NCBI GenBank assembly: GCA_025924515.1
Contig: JAICIE010000012.1
Span: 1-50,080, forward strand
Reading direction: 5' to 3'
DNA from: Jatrophihabitans sp.
GTDB lineage: Bacteria; Actinomycetota; Actinomycetes; Mycobacteriales; Jatrophihabitantaceae
DNA length: 50,080 nt
Part shown: positions 24,865-34,351 of the stretch, in pieces
Position numbering within the stretch: the first letter of the stretch is position 1
Layout: each line of letters starts with the position of its first letter
Translations under genes and position numbers: made by a program
Notes under the pieces: model-generated
Database searches by the model: none
Told to the model about the DNA's origin: nothing
Seen by the model: only the letters and a program-made list of their open reading frames with translations

Positions 24865-26871
24865 TCAAGCGCCCGGTCCTTGCGGCTCTCCGGTAACCGA
24901 GAACCGCACGCCCAGGAGCGCCACGTCGTCCTGCCGCTGATCACCGACCAGGTCAGCGAGCACGCCGTCGACCACATCCTCCAGCGGCGCCGCCGCGTGC
25001 CGGCGGACCGCGGCCAGAAGCTCGGTGTTGCGCGCCGACGGATCGGTTCCCTTGGCCTCGATCAGCCCGTCGGTGTAGAGCAGCAGCGTCGTGCCGTGCG
25101 GCAGGATCTCCTCCTGGTCGCTGCGGGGCCGGTTCGGATCCACTCCGAGCAGCAGGTCGTTGCGGCCGGCGAGGAAGCGCGGATCGGCCCCTGGGACCAC
25201 GACCACCGGAGCGGGATGGCCGGCGCTCGCCCATCGCATTCGCACCGTGTCGTCCGCGCTGTGCGATACGACGGCGAGGACGGCGGTGGCGAGCGCGTCG
25301 ATCCCCAGTTGCCGCAGCGCCCGGTCGAGGCGGCAGAACAGCGCCGCCGGCGGTTCGTCGTGGTCCCAGGCGAAGGCGCGCAGCAGGTTGCGCAGCTGCC
25401 CCATGCGGGTCGCGGCCGCAATGTCGTGCCCTTCCACGTCGCCGATGACCAACGCGGTGGCGCCGGTCGGCAGGGGCAGAGCGTCGTACCAGTCGCCACC
25501 GACCTGCTCGAGGCCGGTGGCCGTCCGGTACCGCGCCGCGAGCTCGAAGCCGGGCAGCGCCGGCAGGGTGGGCAGCATCGCTGCCTGCAGCGCGTGCGCC
25601 ACGCTGCGGTCGTATTCGGCCGATCGCTGGAGCCGCTCGTTGGCGTCGGCGAGTCGGTCGGCGAAGGCCCGCTGCTCGGCGTACAGGCGGGCGTTGTCCA
25701 GCGCGAGAGCCGCGCGGTGCGCCATGGTGCGGACGACGCCCACCTCCTCGCCGGTGAACGAGCGCCGGTCGGCACCCCGGACCAGGTTGAGGATGCCGAG
25801 CATCCTGCCGTGCGCCACCATCGGGGCGATGAGGCTGGCTTCCGGCGCGAGCGCCCGCAGGAGCGCCTTCGCGGTCTCGTCGTGCAGGCTGGCGGTGACC
25901 ACGGCGAGCAGGTCGCGATCGACGACGACCGGTGCGCCCGAGCGGAACGCCCGCCAGATCGGCGCCCGCTCGTCGAGCGCCGGATAGCGGATCGCCGTGT
26001 AGCGCGCGACGGTCGAGCGCATCGCCGGGTCGACGTGCCAGCTGGCCAGGTCGCGTAGGCCGCCGCCCGGTTCGGTGAGCGTCACGATCGACCAGTCCGC
26101 GAGCCTCGGCACGACCGCCTCGGCCAGGCTGCGGACCGCTTGCTCGGTGTCGAGCGTCGCGCTCATCTGATCGGCGATCTCGGCGCTGAGCTCGAGCAGC
26201 TCCTGGTTGCGACGCCGGGCGGTGATATCGAGGAAGTAGAGGGACAAGCCGTCGTCGGTGGGGATGGCTCGGATTTCAAGCCACGTATTGAGCGGCGCGG
26301 GGTAGTAGCTCTCGAAGACGACCGGCTTGCCGGTGCTCAACGCCCGTTCGTAGCGGACGCGACGCAGCTCGGGAATGGCGGGGAACAGGTCCCACATGAC
26401 CTTGCCGAGCAGTTCCTCGCGCGAGCGGCGCAGGATGCGCTCGGCCTCGGCGTTGACGTAGCGGTAGCGCCACTCCTCGTCGAGAGCGACGTAGGCGGTC
26501 GACATCGACTCGAGGACGCGCCACACGCTCGCCTGCTCGGCCTTCATCCGGCTGATGTCGAGCAGCGCGCCGTGCCTCGTCTCGTCCTGCTCCGCGCTGA
26601 GCCACAGATGCAGCCAGCGCCGGGACGCTCGCACCTGAGTGTCGCCCGGTTCGGACTTGGTCAGGATCTTGTGGACGATCCGGGCGTCGGCCGGATGCAG
26701 GCAGCCGAGCAGGGCCTCGATGCTGGCCGGGGCACCCCCGAGCAGCTGGGCGGCGACCGGGCCGACGTCGACTACGTCGCCGCGCAGCGTGAGCGTCCCG
26801 ACGCCCGCCGCGTCCAGGGCGAAACGGACCGGCGTCGAGTCGTTCGCCGAACTGGGGTCCGGATGTGTCAT
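24865..26871 (-). CDS. PAS-GAF-SpoIIE serine phosphatase (RsbU-like)
   Basis: ATG 26871 is preceded by AAAGGA at 7 bases; 668 residues. Domains in order: a degenerate PAS (about 15-115), a clear PAS (about 117-235; VWRVLESMSTAYVALDEEWRYRYVNAEAERILRRS), a GAF (about 250-400) and a PP2C-type SpoIIE domain (about 440-655). Catalytic motifs are QVGGDWYDALPL, LVIGDVEGHDIAAA, ASAGHPAPVVV, LLYTDGLIEA and DQRQDDVALL, with metal-binding Asp residues in place. Such proteins dephosphorylate an anti-sigma antagonist in response to a signal sensed by PAS or GAF, turning on stress sigma factors. No anti-sigma partner is adjacent, so the target is unknown. It is a soluble cytoplasmic protein. Confidence 0.92.
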   Translation of the reverse strand: MTHPDPSSANDSTPVRFALDAAGVGTLTLRGDVVDVGPVAAQLLGGAPASIEALLGCLHPADARIVHKILTKSEPGDTQVRASRRWLHLWLSAEQDETRHGALLDISRMKAEQASVWRVLESMSTAYVALDEEWRYRYVNAEAERILRRSREELLGKVMWDLFPAIPELRRVRYERALSTGKPVVFESYYPAPLNTWLEIRAIPTDDGLSLYFLDITARRRNQELLELSAEIADQMSATLDTEQAVRSLAEAVVPRLADWSIVTLTEPGGGLRDLASWHVDPAMRSTVARYTAIRYPALDERAPIWRAFRSGAPVVVDRDLLAVVTASLHDETAKALLRALAPEASLIAPMVAHGRMLGILNLVRGADRRSFTGEEVGVVRTMAHRAALALDNARLYAEQRAFADRLADANERLQRSAEYDRSVAHALQAAMLPTLPALPGFELAARYRTATGLEQVGGDWYDALPLPTGATALVIGDVEGHDIAAATRMGQLRNLLRAFAWDHDEPPAALFCRLDRALRQLGIDALATAVLAVVSHSADDTVRMRWASAGHPAPVVVVPGADPRFLAGRNDLLLGVDPNRPRSDQEEILPHGTTLLLYTDGLIEAKGTDPSARNTELLAAVRRHAAAPLEDVVDGVLADLVGDQRQDDVALLGVRFSVTGEPQGPGA

Positions 26872-27455
26872 CGCCGTCCTTTCGCTGTCGGGGCACCGGC
26901 CGCCGAGCCACCACTGTTGTCGGCCACCGCGCTGTGAAGCCTCTCGACACGCTCCGCGGCGGTGAACCCGGCGCCCGGCTTCTACACCGGCGACACGGAG
27001 CCCTGACCATCGACACCAGCCCCTATCCGGCCGGCCCTAGTGTGCCTCGCCTCTGCGGCGAGGATGAGCACACATCGTCGACGCGCCGACGTCGGAACTC
27101 CGCCGTCTCGGCTTAGCGTGGCCAGGACCGCCGGATCGTCGTGCGCGGCGACCAGGCGCAACTTACTCCGACTCGGTACACGGCGTCGCTGACCCGCGGT
27201 GGCACCGATCCGGTGGCGTCCGGCGCACTGCCACCTGTGGCCGCACGACCTGCCGGGACCGCGGAACGTATTGGTCACCCTTCGCACAACATAGTGCGCT
27301 GCAGGACCGTCGCGGGACCTCAAGATTCGGCGACTTGACCGACGGCACTCAGAGCTGGCCGGCAGCTGCCGATTCACCTCACGGGGCGGCAGCTGGGCTC
27401 GCGATGTCGGGCCGCGAATCCGCCTTGGCCGATCTTGGGGACCCGGGGAGTCTGC
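26872..27455. other. Divergent intergenic region
   Basis: About 580 bases between the SpoIIE phosphatase and the GH5-like gene, containing both promoters. Open frames on either strand have no ribosome binding site or recognisable sequence. Nothing else identified. Confidence 0.4.
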
Positions 27456-28886
27456 ATGCGCCGAATTCTGGCCGTTTCGACACTGTTCGCGGCTACTCTG
27501 GCGGCACTCGGCGGTCGCGCCTCCGCCGCGCCGGCCCCATTGAGGCTGGTAAACTATTATCCGGCCAACAACGCGTGGACCCAGATGTGGACCAACTACG
27601 ACCACGCGACCGTCGACGCCGACTTCGCCAGCATCGGGTCGCTGGGCGCAAACGCTGTCCGTATCATCGTTCAACCACAGGCGGTCGGAACCTGGCCCAC
27701 CATTAGCGCCCGGGGCGAGGCAGAGATCAACGACGCTTTAGACACCGCCGCCGCGCACAACCTGAAGGTGCAGTTGACCCTATTCGACTGGTGGTCCAAC
27801 TGGTCCGACACGGCTGGTTCCAAGGCGTGGGTCAACAACCTCGTCAGCGGACTGAACGCCACAGCCCGAGCGGACGTCGCGATGGTGGACGCCAGGAACG
27901 AAATTCCGAATACGTCCGCGGCCCTGTCCTGGGCCGGTACGGTGCTTCCCTACATCGGCACTCTCTTTCCGGGCATCCCACGGACCGTGTCGACCAACTC
28001 CGCCGCGTCCGTGACGGCGGTGGCAACCCAACTACCGAGCGGAGCGCTGACCGTACTCGACATCCACCTGTACGGCGACGCGCAGCAGATGCTCAATACA
28101 GCCGACGCGGCCAAGGCTGTGGCGAACGGCCGTCCGATTGTCATCGGTGAGCACGGCTACTCGACGATCGGTGAGAGTACGGGCGTGGATCAGGCCCAAG
28201 TGCGCGACTATCAGCAGGTGCGCCGCATCGCCGCCTATGAGGGGATACCGTACGTCGCGCCTTGGGGCTATTCAGATTTCACCGCTAGTGCCATCCCTGC
28301 GGGAACGTCGGACCGCGAGCGGTACTTCGGGCTCCGGCGGGTCGACGGAACGTGGAAGCCTGCGGCGAACGTGATCAAAAACATGTTCAGTGGCCAGTCA
28401 AGTCCCGCCCTAGAAAGCTGCGACTGCCAATTCTCCCGGGAGGACGTCGCGCCTTACTCGGGATCGCTTGGCTCTTGGCGCGTGTTCGATGCGTCCGCTG
28501 CTGGCCAGGCCGGAGTAGACCGAACAGCTGGGGTTGGCGGGTCGCCGGCCGGCTACCTCGGCTCAACAGGCGGGGACAATTATCAGGTTCCCGCCCTCTA
28601 CCAGGGATTCCTCCTATTGGGACACGCGACGGTCACACTGTCTGCCAAGGCCCGCTTGGTCAATGCCACCGGATGGACCCATTTGAGCGTCGCGTGGTTC
28701 GATAGGAACGAGGGCTATTTGGGCACCACCGACTCCACCAATGCCGTCAACGGCCAGTCGGCGTGGCAGACCTTGACAGTGACCGCTACCAAACTGCAAG
28801 GCGCAACAGCTGCCCAAGTTCACCTTAAATCATACGGCAATGCCGGCACCGTTTATTTCGATGACGTTTCCGTCGCCTTGAGCTGA
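27456..28886 (+). CDS. Secreted GH5-like glycoside hydrolase with C-terminal binding domain
   Basis: ATG 27456 follows GGGGAG at 7 bases; 476 residues. Signal peptide about 1-25 (LAALGGRASAAPA). The TIM-barrel domain (about 30-315) begins LRLVNYYPANNAWTQMWTNYD. DARNEIPNT has the acid/base Glu after Asn, as in clan GH-A, and VIGEHGYSTIGE has the nucleophile Glu; APWGYSDFT and YFGLRRVDGTWKPAANVI close the barrel. After a CDC linker, a C-terminal beta-sandwich (about 330-476; VTLSAKARLVNATGWTHLSVAWFDR to YFDDVSVALS) resembles a carbohydrate-binding module. It has a paralogue at 29907-30935, with a dead IS30 between them. Likely acts on the polysaccharide of this region. Confidence 0.85.
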   Translation: MRRILAVSTLFAATLAALGGRASAAPAPLRLVNYYPANNAWTQMWTNYDHATVDADFASIGSLGANAVRIIVQPQAVGTWPTISARGEAEINDALDTAAAHNLKVQLTLFDWWSNWSDTAGSKAWVNNLVSGLNATARADVAMVDARNEIPNTSAALSWAGTVLPYIGTLFPGIPRTVSTNSAASVTAVATQLPSGALTVLDIHLYGDAQQMLNTADAAKAVANGRPIVIGEHGYSTIGESTGVDQAQVRDYQQVRRIAAYEGIPYVAPWGYSDFTASAIPAGTSDRERYFGLRRVDGTWKPAANVIKNMFSGQSSPALESCDCQFSREDVAPYSGSLGSWRVFDASAAGQAGVDRTAGVGGSPAGYLGSTGGDNYQVPALYQGFLLLGHATVTLSAKARLVNATGWTHLSVAWFDRNEGYLGTTDSTNAVNGQSAWQTLTVTATKLQGATAAQVHLKSYGNAGTVYFDDVSVALS

Positions 28887-29019
28887 CCGACTCACGGCCA
28901 TCAGCGCTCCACGGGTCAGAGCTCCGGGCCTCATGCCGGCCCCTCATCGCGCTACCTCGCCGTTCGGACTAATTGATCCCGAATTCGTACTTATGGTCAA
29001 AAGTCTGGCGATTCATTCC

Positions 29020-29640
29020 GTACTGCAGCACCACCCATTGGCCGCACGATCAGCCTGGAGTTCGCGTCCAACTCGATCAAGGCCGTGACTATCGCCCTTT
29101 CGAGGGGCACCGGCGCGCGATTGCGCCTCGGGCTCCTCGACACCGACATAGGCTCGACAACAACGGTCGGCGGTGAAGCTGCTCGGCCAGTTGCTCCCGC
29201 GCAGGGGTGGAGCCGCAAGCAGATCTGCCGTCATCCGCGGCGTCGGCTTTCCGGCCAGACCCGCTGTGGCTCTGTCGCGAGAGCGCCTCCCAGGCTGCCT
29301 ACCAGCCCGGCTCGGTGCTGCTGCGCCCGTCGCGACTCGCCCGCAACGCGTCGCCCGCGGTGCGAGCAGCCGACGCTGACCGTCCAGCATCGCGCTTCCT
29401 GCGCGACGGACCGTCCGAGCCCGGCCACGCCGAAGGCGACCTCATCGTCCGCCCGATGAGCCGCGCCGCAGTGGGCACCTTGGTCGACCGGCCATCGCGA
29501 TTCGTCCGACTGATCCATCTGCCCGACGGCCACCGAGCCGACCAGCCCGTCGCCGACCTGACCGCGCAGGTGGCCGACATCTCCATCGACGAATGAATCC
29601 TGGGCTGGAAACACCGCACGAGGTCTTCCAAATGGCACGA
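29020..29640 (+). pseudogene. Remnant of an IS30-family transposase
   Basis: Pieces in several frames match IS30 transposases in order. Near 29060-29170 is a degraded N-terminal helix-turn-helix region. Around 29290-29350 QAAYQPGSVLLRPSRLARN matches the YQALYVQGRGELRREL region. At 29410-29550 GHAEGDLIVRPMSRAAVGTLVDR and RFVRLIHLPDGHRAD match the GHWEGDLI...SAIGTLVERTTR..LLHLPDG core. At 29590-29620 MNPGLETPHEVF matches the C-terminal LGWKTPAEVF. The segment between the last two, which should hold the rest of the DDE site, is deleted. No intact ends were found. Confidence 0.75.
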
Positions 29641-29906
29641 GGAGCGCCTCACCGTGACGGCGTTCGCTGGAATCCACCTTAGAACCCAAGCGGCGCTGCG
29701 GGGTCAGTATTCGGGCGGCGGCGACAGCGTCGTCACAAAGCAACAGTTACCGCAGAAAAAAGTTCGAGCGACGGCAGCCATAGGCAACAAGAACAATTAT
29801 CTCGCTAGCCTAGGCGCGCGATGACCTGGTGGCCCCAGCCCGGATCTCAACTCAGGTCGACTGCTGCGCACACGATCTCGCAGGAGCCCCAAAGTTCCGT
29901 GCTAAG

Positions 29907-30935
29907 GTGCCTCAACCGCGCACAGAGAGGACAAATCTTACGACCAAAGTATGCGAGCGACTGCGTGTCCTGATCGCCACAATGTTAGTCCTGTGCTGTA
30001 CGAGCTGCACAAATGCCTCGGATAGGGCCTACGCGCGCGCGCTCGCAAGAGTCGGAACTCTCAGGCTCATCAACTATTATCCAGCCGACGCGCCTTGGGC
30101 TCGAATGTGGACCCACTACGATCATCGCCGCACTGCCACGGATTTTGCCGCGATCCACACGCTCGGCGCGAACGCTGTCAGAATAATCATCGACCCTTAT
30201 GCGGTCGGCTGGCCGCAAACCACGGCAGCCGGCAATTCGGCGATATCCGACGTCCTGGATACCGCCGAACATTATGGTCTCGGAGTCCAGTTGACTCTGT
30301 TCGACTGGTGGGGCCAGTACGACGCCATCGGCGCCTCCAAGACTTGGCTGCATTCCCTGACGAAGGATCTGGCTGCTCGTCCCGTAGTTCGACTCATAGA
30401 GATTCAGAATGAAATCGATCCCAGGTCGGCAGTCGCTATGAACTGGGCGCGGGTCATGCTTTCCTATGCCAAAGGCCTGTTTCCAACAGTCCCACTGACT
30501 CTTTCCGTCAAGTCGGCGACTGACGGCCGACTCCTGACGCGTTTGGTCGATCAGATTCCGCATGATCTACTACAGGTCATATCAGTTCATTTGTACGGCG
30601 CGCTTTCGAACAGCGGGCGGGTCCTGGAAACCGCGCAAAGGTTGGCCCATGGCCGCCCGATTGTAGTTGGCGAATCCGGATATCCAACGCCTGCGAACTC
30701 CCCTAATGGCTACCGGCAACAAGCTAATTACTATTTGCGCATGTGGAACCTGTGCAATCAATACAAATTGCTTTCTTTCGCGCCATGGACATACTCCGAC
30801 TTCGATGAAACTGTCGTTCGGCGACCTGAGCCCAACGCCTACTACGGCCTTCGGCAGGTCAACGGAACGTGGAAATTAGCTTCGCGCATCGTCCGAGAAA
30901 TGTTTGCTGCTTCGGCTCGGGCGCGAACCCGCTAG
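29907..30935 (+). CDS. GH5-like glycoside hydrolase lipoprotein
   Basis: This is a paralogue of the protein at 27456-28886 without its C-terminal binding domain. LRLINYYPADAPWARMWTHYD, LGANAVRIIIDPYAVG and VQLTLFDWWGQYD align directly with the other. EIQNEIDPRS carries the acid/base Glu and IVVGESGYPTPANS the nucleophile Glu. The N-terminus (LRVLIATMLVLCCTSCTNAS) is a lipoprotein signal with a lipobox Cys, so this copy is membrane-anchored. The start is uncertain: GTG 29907 is the best placed in-frame start, a longer frame begins at 29829, and an AGAGAGGA site near 29923 has no ATG after it. Codons use more A/T at third positions than the housekeeping block, hinting at different origin. Confidence 0.82.
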   Translation: MPQPRTERTNLTTKVCERLRVLIATMLVLCCTSCTNASDRAYARALARVGTLRLINYYPADAPWARMWTHYDHRRTATDFAAIHTLGANAVRIIIDPYAVGWPQTTAAGNSAISDVLDTAEHYGLGVQLTLFDWWGQYDAIGASKTWLHSLTKDLAARPVVRLIEIQNEIDPRSAVAMNWARVMLSYAKGLFPTVPLTLSVKSATDGRLLTRLVDQIPHDLLQVISVHLYGALSNSGRVLETAQRLAHGRPIVVGESGYPTPANSPNGYRQQANYYLRMWNLCNQYKLLSFAPWTYSDFDETVVRRPEPNAYYGLRQVNGTWKLASRIVREMFAASARARTR

Positions 30936-31127
30936 CGGCGTAGCCAAGCCCGAGGGCATCGGCGAGCGACGCCGCGACTGATCGATGTGTTCCCACCTCG
31001 GCTACTCACTGAGGGCTTGGTGGCGCTACGCGGCCAATCGTGGCAGCAGGCCACCGGGCACCGCGTCCGCAAGGACGATCCCCAGCCGGCGGATCCGGAA
31101 CCTACCGCAGGGTCGAGCACTTGGGCC

Positions 31128-31493
31128 TCAGAGTTGGCGTCCGCCGGAATTGGCGCGACGCGCCCACAGACACATGCCCAGCGAAAACGCCAGTAGGATT
31201 GCGCTGACAACGACGGCCGCAAAGCGTCCGCGACCGAAGCCAGCCTCCAACAGGAAGAAGTAAGCAAGAGTCCAGTAGGCAAAGGTCGTCGCAAGAGCGA
31301 TACCGAAGGCGGCACTTACATCTAGCTCGAACCATCGCGGGAAAGCGAGCGTAAGCAGCGCTGCCGGCACCGCAATCCCGCCCGTCAAGCCGCACACTGC
31401 GCGCGCTGGCTCCCAAGCCAGAAGCGTGCCGAGGATGAAGAGCCCACCGGCCGCGGCCAGCATCCCAGCCCGCGCAGTCAGGCCGTCCATCAT
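31128..31493 (-). CDS. Small membrane protein, four helices, 121 residues
   Basis: ATG 31493 overlaps the stop of the large membrane protein gene by four bases (ATGA), so the two form an operon. Four hydrophobic segments are visible: AAAGGLFILGTLLAWEPARAV, GGIAVPAALLTLAF, FGIALATTFAYWTLAYFFLLEAG and FAAVVVSAILLAFSLGMCLWA. I do not recognise a family. The arrangement suggests a helper for the preceding GT-C-like enzyme. It converges with the GH5-like lipoprotein gene; the 190 bases between hold nothing clear. Confidence 0.7.
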   Translation of the reverse strand: MMDGLTARAGMLAAAGGLFILGTLLAWEPARAVCGLTGGIAVPAALLTLAFPRWFELDVSAAFGIALATTFAYWTLAYFFLLEAGFGRGRFAAVVVSAILLAFSLGMCLWARRANSGGRQL

Positions 31494-33574
31494 CGAGCCA
31501 CCTTGTAGACGATGTAGTGCGTGGTCCGGTGGGTGACACGGAGCCAGGTGTAGTGATTCAGCCGATTTAGGTTACGCGTCGGAAGCGGCTCTACCCCGAA
31601 AGGCTCGTATTCATAGAAGTCGAAGCCCTCGTCGGATCTGTCGGTGGCCAATCGCTCGTCGACAACAACGTACTGAGCGATTCGACGAGCAGTGCTAACG
31701 GCTTGCCGTGTAGGGGCAATAGGAATAAGCAGATCTGCCGCTGCTACCACGTCGGGTCGCTGGTCACCGATCGCTGTAAGGATGACCGATGTGCGATAGT
31801 CGGCGAGCACTACGTTATTGGGCCCTTGTGTTCGCAGGAACCAAGACCCCAAATCGTACAATTCGGCGGGAGTGTTACGTCCGTCAGACTGGAAGACGAA
31901 CTTCCCCGGAAACGCCACATACGTGTTCACCCCGGCCCCCCAGGCACCCAATAGCAATATCAAAACGCAGATCGTGCCGGCGAGCCGCCGCCGCACTATG
32001 CCGTCCAGGCGCCGGGCCGCCATTCGCGATGGCGAAGGTCCGCCCACTGACACCGTCCGCGTGGCCCGATGTCTCCGTTCAGTTACGGGAAGGAGTGCCC
32101 GCTGAAGTCCGACTGCCACTGTGACTGATAGGCCAAGGTATGTAAACGCCCACGATCGGTGCGCCGCATTTTGGCCTCCTGCAGTCACGAGCAAAGGAAG
32201 CGATACAAAATACAGCAGGCTGAATATGATGGCGAACAGTGCAGCGCCCATCCGATGACGACGCATCTGCCATATTCCGGCAGCCGATAGGATCAATAGG
32301 ATTAGTTGCGCGGCGAATGTCGCGAGGATCTCGTACAAGGGCTTGTCGGAGTTGGATAACGGGGTTCGCGTTTCGGACGTTGGCACATAAGCCCGGCTTG
32401 CGGGCCGCTTCCCGCCGCCGACCAGCGAGTTCGACAGCGATTCGAAACCGTTCCGGATGTAAATGCTCAAGTATGAAAAGGTGTGCGCGTCCCTGACGTA
32501 GGCCCACGCGACGGCCAGCACTGTGCCGGCGACTGCTACACCGAGGAGCGGCGTGGCCGCCCTCCTGCCCACCGAGGGATCTGGGAAAATCATCCAGCCG
32601 ATATAAAGAACGAATAGCGCCACGAGCGTTAGGTAACTAGATAAGTGGTGTGTGAAAATCGACGCGACCAGCAGGAGGGCCGAAACCGTCAATAAGCCGC
32701 CTCGAGCGCGCCGGCCGGAGTGCTTACTTGCAGTCACCGCCGCCGCGATCGCACCTGCGCAGAGCGGCAGACCGAGCGACTCATAGGCGTAGATACTGTC
32801 CATAACGCCGAATTGCGGATTGATCGCATAAATGAGCGCCGACAGGCATGCGATTTCATCTGACGTGATAGCCTGCGCTAGAAGGTAGACGCACAGTACC
32901 GTGCAGACGTGCATCGTCGCGATGGTGATAACGCCGATCTGATAGGTGCCCAAACCGGTCAAATCCCGCAGACCGACAGTCAGCGTGTGTAGGCCCGGGT
33001 AGTTCGCGGCTTGCGCAACGATAGGATTCGGCTGGAACAGTCGGCGCGACGCGTACAAGTGCTGCGCTTGCCAGAAATGCGCGAGCTCGTCATTTAGGAA
33101 TGGCCGCTTCGGCGCTCGAAGGTAATGAGGCAGGTACGCCGCCAAGCCTGCGACCGCTAACAGTCCCAGGCGATCGACTCCCTTCGTAGTCCCTTGCAAT
33201 ATGAACCAGGAGATGGGCGCAAATACGACAAAAAAGCCTAGCCAGAAAACGTGGAACTGCCAGTAATTGCCAACGCCATGGCTGGCCAATCGATATGAGA
33301 GTGCTATTAGGCCCGTTCCTACCGCTGCACCGACCCCGACCGCGCCGGTAATGCGTCGAGACGTGTGCCGTACTGGGGCGGAATCGTATCCGGACGTGTC
33401 AGGCGCCGCCGACTTGACCAGGCTTATCGCTGGTCGGCCATCGCCTTCCAAACTGCGCTCCATCCCACCGACCGGACTTCCCGGCGGCTCGCCATGCCGG
33501 TTTACGCCAAGGATACCGGGCGGCTGCCTCTTTGACGAAAGCGAAACTGTCTTGGCGGCTCCCAGGGCCGGCAC
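31490..33574 (-). CDS. GT-C-type glycosyltransferase or polymerase-like membrane protein
   Basis: 694 residues from GTG 33574; a later ATG at 33463 (MERSLEGDG) is an alternative because the first 40 residues are unremarkable. About 11-12 membrane helices follow from residue 75. In the first external loop FLNDELAHFWQAQHLYASR has the acidic residues expected of GT-C enzymes that use polyprenyl-phosphate sugars. The C-terminal part (about 545-694) is soluble and outside (NVVLADYRTSVILTAIGDQRPDVV; YVVVDERL). It could transfer sugars to a glycan outside the membrane or act as a Wzy-like polymerase. Codons are less GC-rich than in the core block. Adjacent flippase and GT4 genes support a surface-glycan role. 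Confidence 0.78.
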   Translation of the reverse strand: MPALGAAKTVSLSSKRQPPGILGVNRHGEPPGSPVGGMERSLEGDGRPAISLVKSAAPDTSGYDSAPVRHTSRRITGAVGVGAAVGTGLIALSYRLASHGVGNYWQFHVFWLGFFVVFAPISWFILQGTTKGVDRLGLLAVAGLAAYLPHYLRAPKRPFLNDELAHFWQAQHLYASRRLFQPNPIVAQAANYPGLHTLTVGLRDLTGLGTYQIGVITIATMHVCTVLCVYLLAQAITSDEIACLSALIYAINPQFGVMDSIYAYESLGLPLCAGAIAAAVTASKHSGRRARGGLLTVSALLLVASIFTHHLSSYLTLVALFVLYIGWMIFPDPSVGRRAATPLLGVAVAGTVLAVAWAYVRDAHTFSYLSIYIRNGFESLSNSLVGGGKRPASRAYVPTSETRTPLSNSDKPLYEILATFAAQLILLILSAAGIWQMRRHRMGAALFAIIFSLLYFVSLPLLVTAGGQNAAHRSWAFTYLGLSVTVAVGLQRALLPVTERRHRATRTVSVGGPSPSRMAARRLDGIVRRRLAGTICVLILLLGAWGAGVNTYVAFPGKFVFQSDGRNTPAELYDLGSWFLRTQGPNNVVLADYRTSVILTAIGDQRPDVVAAADLLIPIAPTRQAVSTARRIAQYVVVDERLATDRSDEGFDFYEYEPFGVEPLPTRNLNRLNHYTWLRVTHRTTHYIVYKVAR

Positions 33575-34351
33575 GCTTGTGTCGCCGGGGACACCGCTTA
33601 ATCAGCTTGAGACGGCGTTCCCGGGCCCGCTAATCGACCGAATCCACGATTGGTCGCCGAGTACCACCCATGAATGCGCACCAGGGTGCGGTAGCGGTTT
33701 GCGGCGGTCAGCGCAACGGCGACCTCAGGGGGTCATCGGCGACGCGGTCGCCGCTGGGTCGAAGCCGGAGTCGGCGAAAGCTCGGTGGGGTCATCAGCGC
33801 GAGGGGTGACGGCGGCGTTGAGGTGGGCCGCTGCCGCGGGTGTATTCCGCCGTCGGTCACGCAGGTGAGCGCCCAGTCCGAAGGGGCGCGGCCGCGAGCG
33901 TCGAGGAAACCTGCTACGGTCTCTCGCGACCTGGCACACGACTGCCATAGCGGTCGAAGTGGGCGTGCCGTGACGAAGCTGGCGTGAGGTGGCGCGAAGC
34001 CGTGGCCCGCGGCCCATCCCTTGGCGCGTGCTGTGCGGGCTGGCGGTGGCGGCACCGCTCGGCAGCAGCTGCGACCGGCCGGCCGAAGATCCACGACTGC
34101 GCGCGTCGAGGAAGGAGCTAGCCGCTCGCTGGGCGGGCAGCAGATCGCCGAACGGTCACGACCGATGACTTGACAGTAGCCACAACCGTAGTCATGGCGA
34201 CGTCCCGCGCTGCGCGGCGCCTCAGGGATCGTCACGCTTCGTTGTGGGCGTCGCCGATTATGGGATGGCCCGGAGCACGGGTAAATTCGCGGCGGCAGCC
34301 CCAAGGAGGTTCGGGGGGCGGCGGCAGCGACATCCTTGATCCGGGGGGGAT
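33575..34351. other. Divergent intergenic region, unassigned
   Basis: About 780 bases between the GT-C-like gene and the flippase. Long Arg/Ser/Pro-rich open frames occur on both strands (for example 33708-34304 minus) but none has a ribosome binding site or a recognisable motif. The composition looks like decayed coding DNA, possibly a lost insertion element. It must contain promoters for both flanking genes. Confidence 0.4.

Noticed and set aside
33708..34304. 198-residue minus-strand frame
   Set aside because: No ribosome binding site, Arg/Ser/Pro-biased, no recognisable domain, and competing frames of similar length exist on the other strand.
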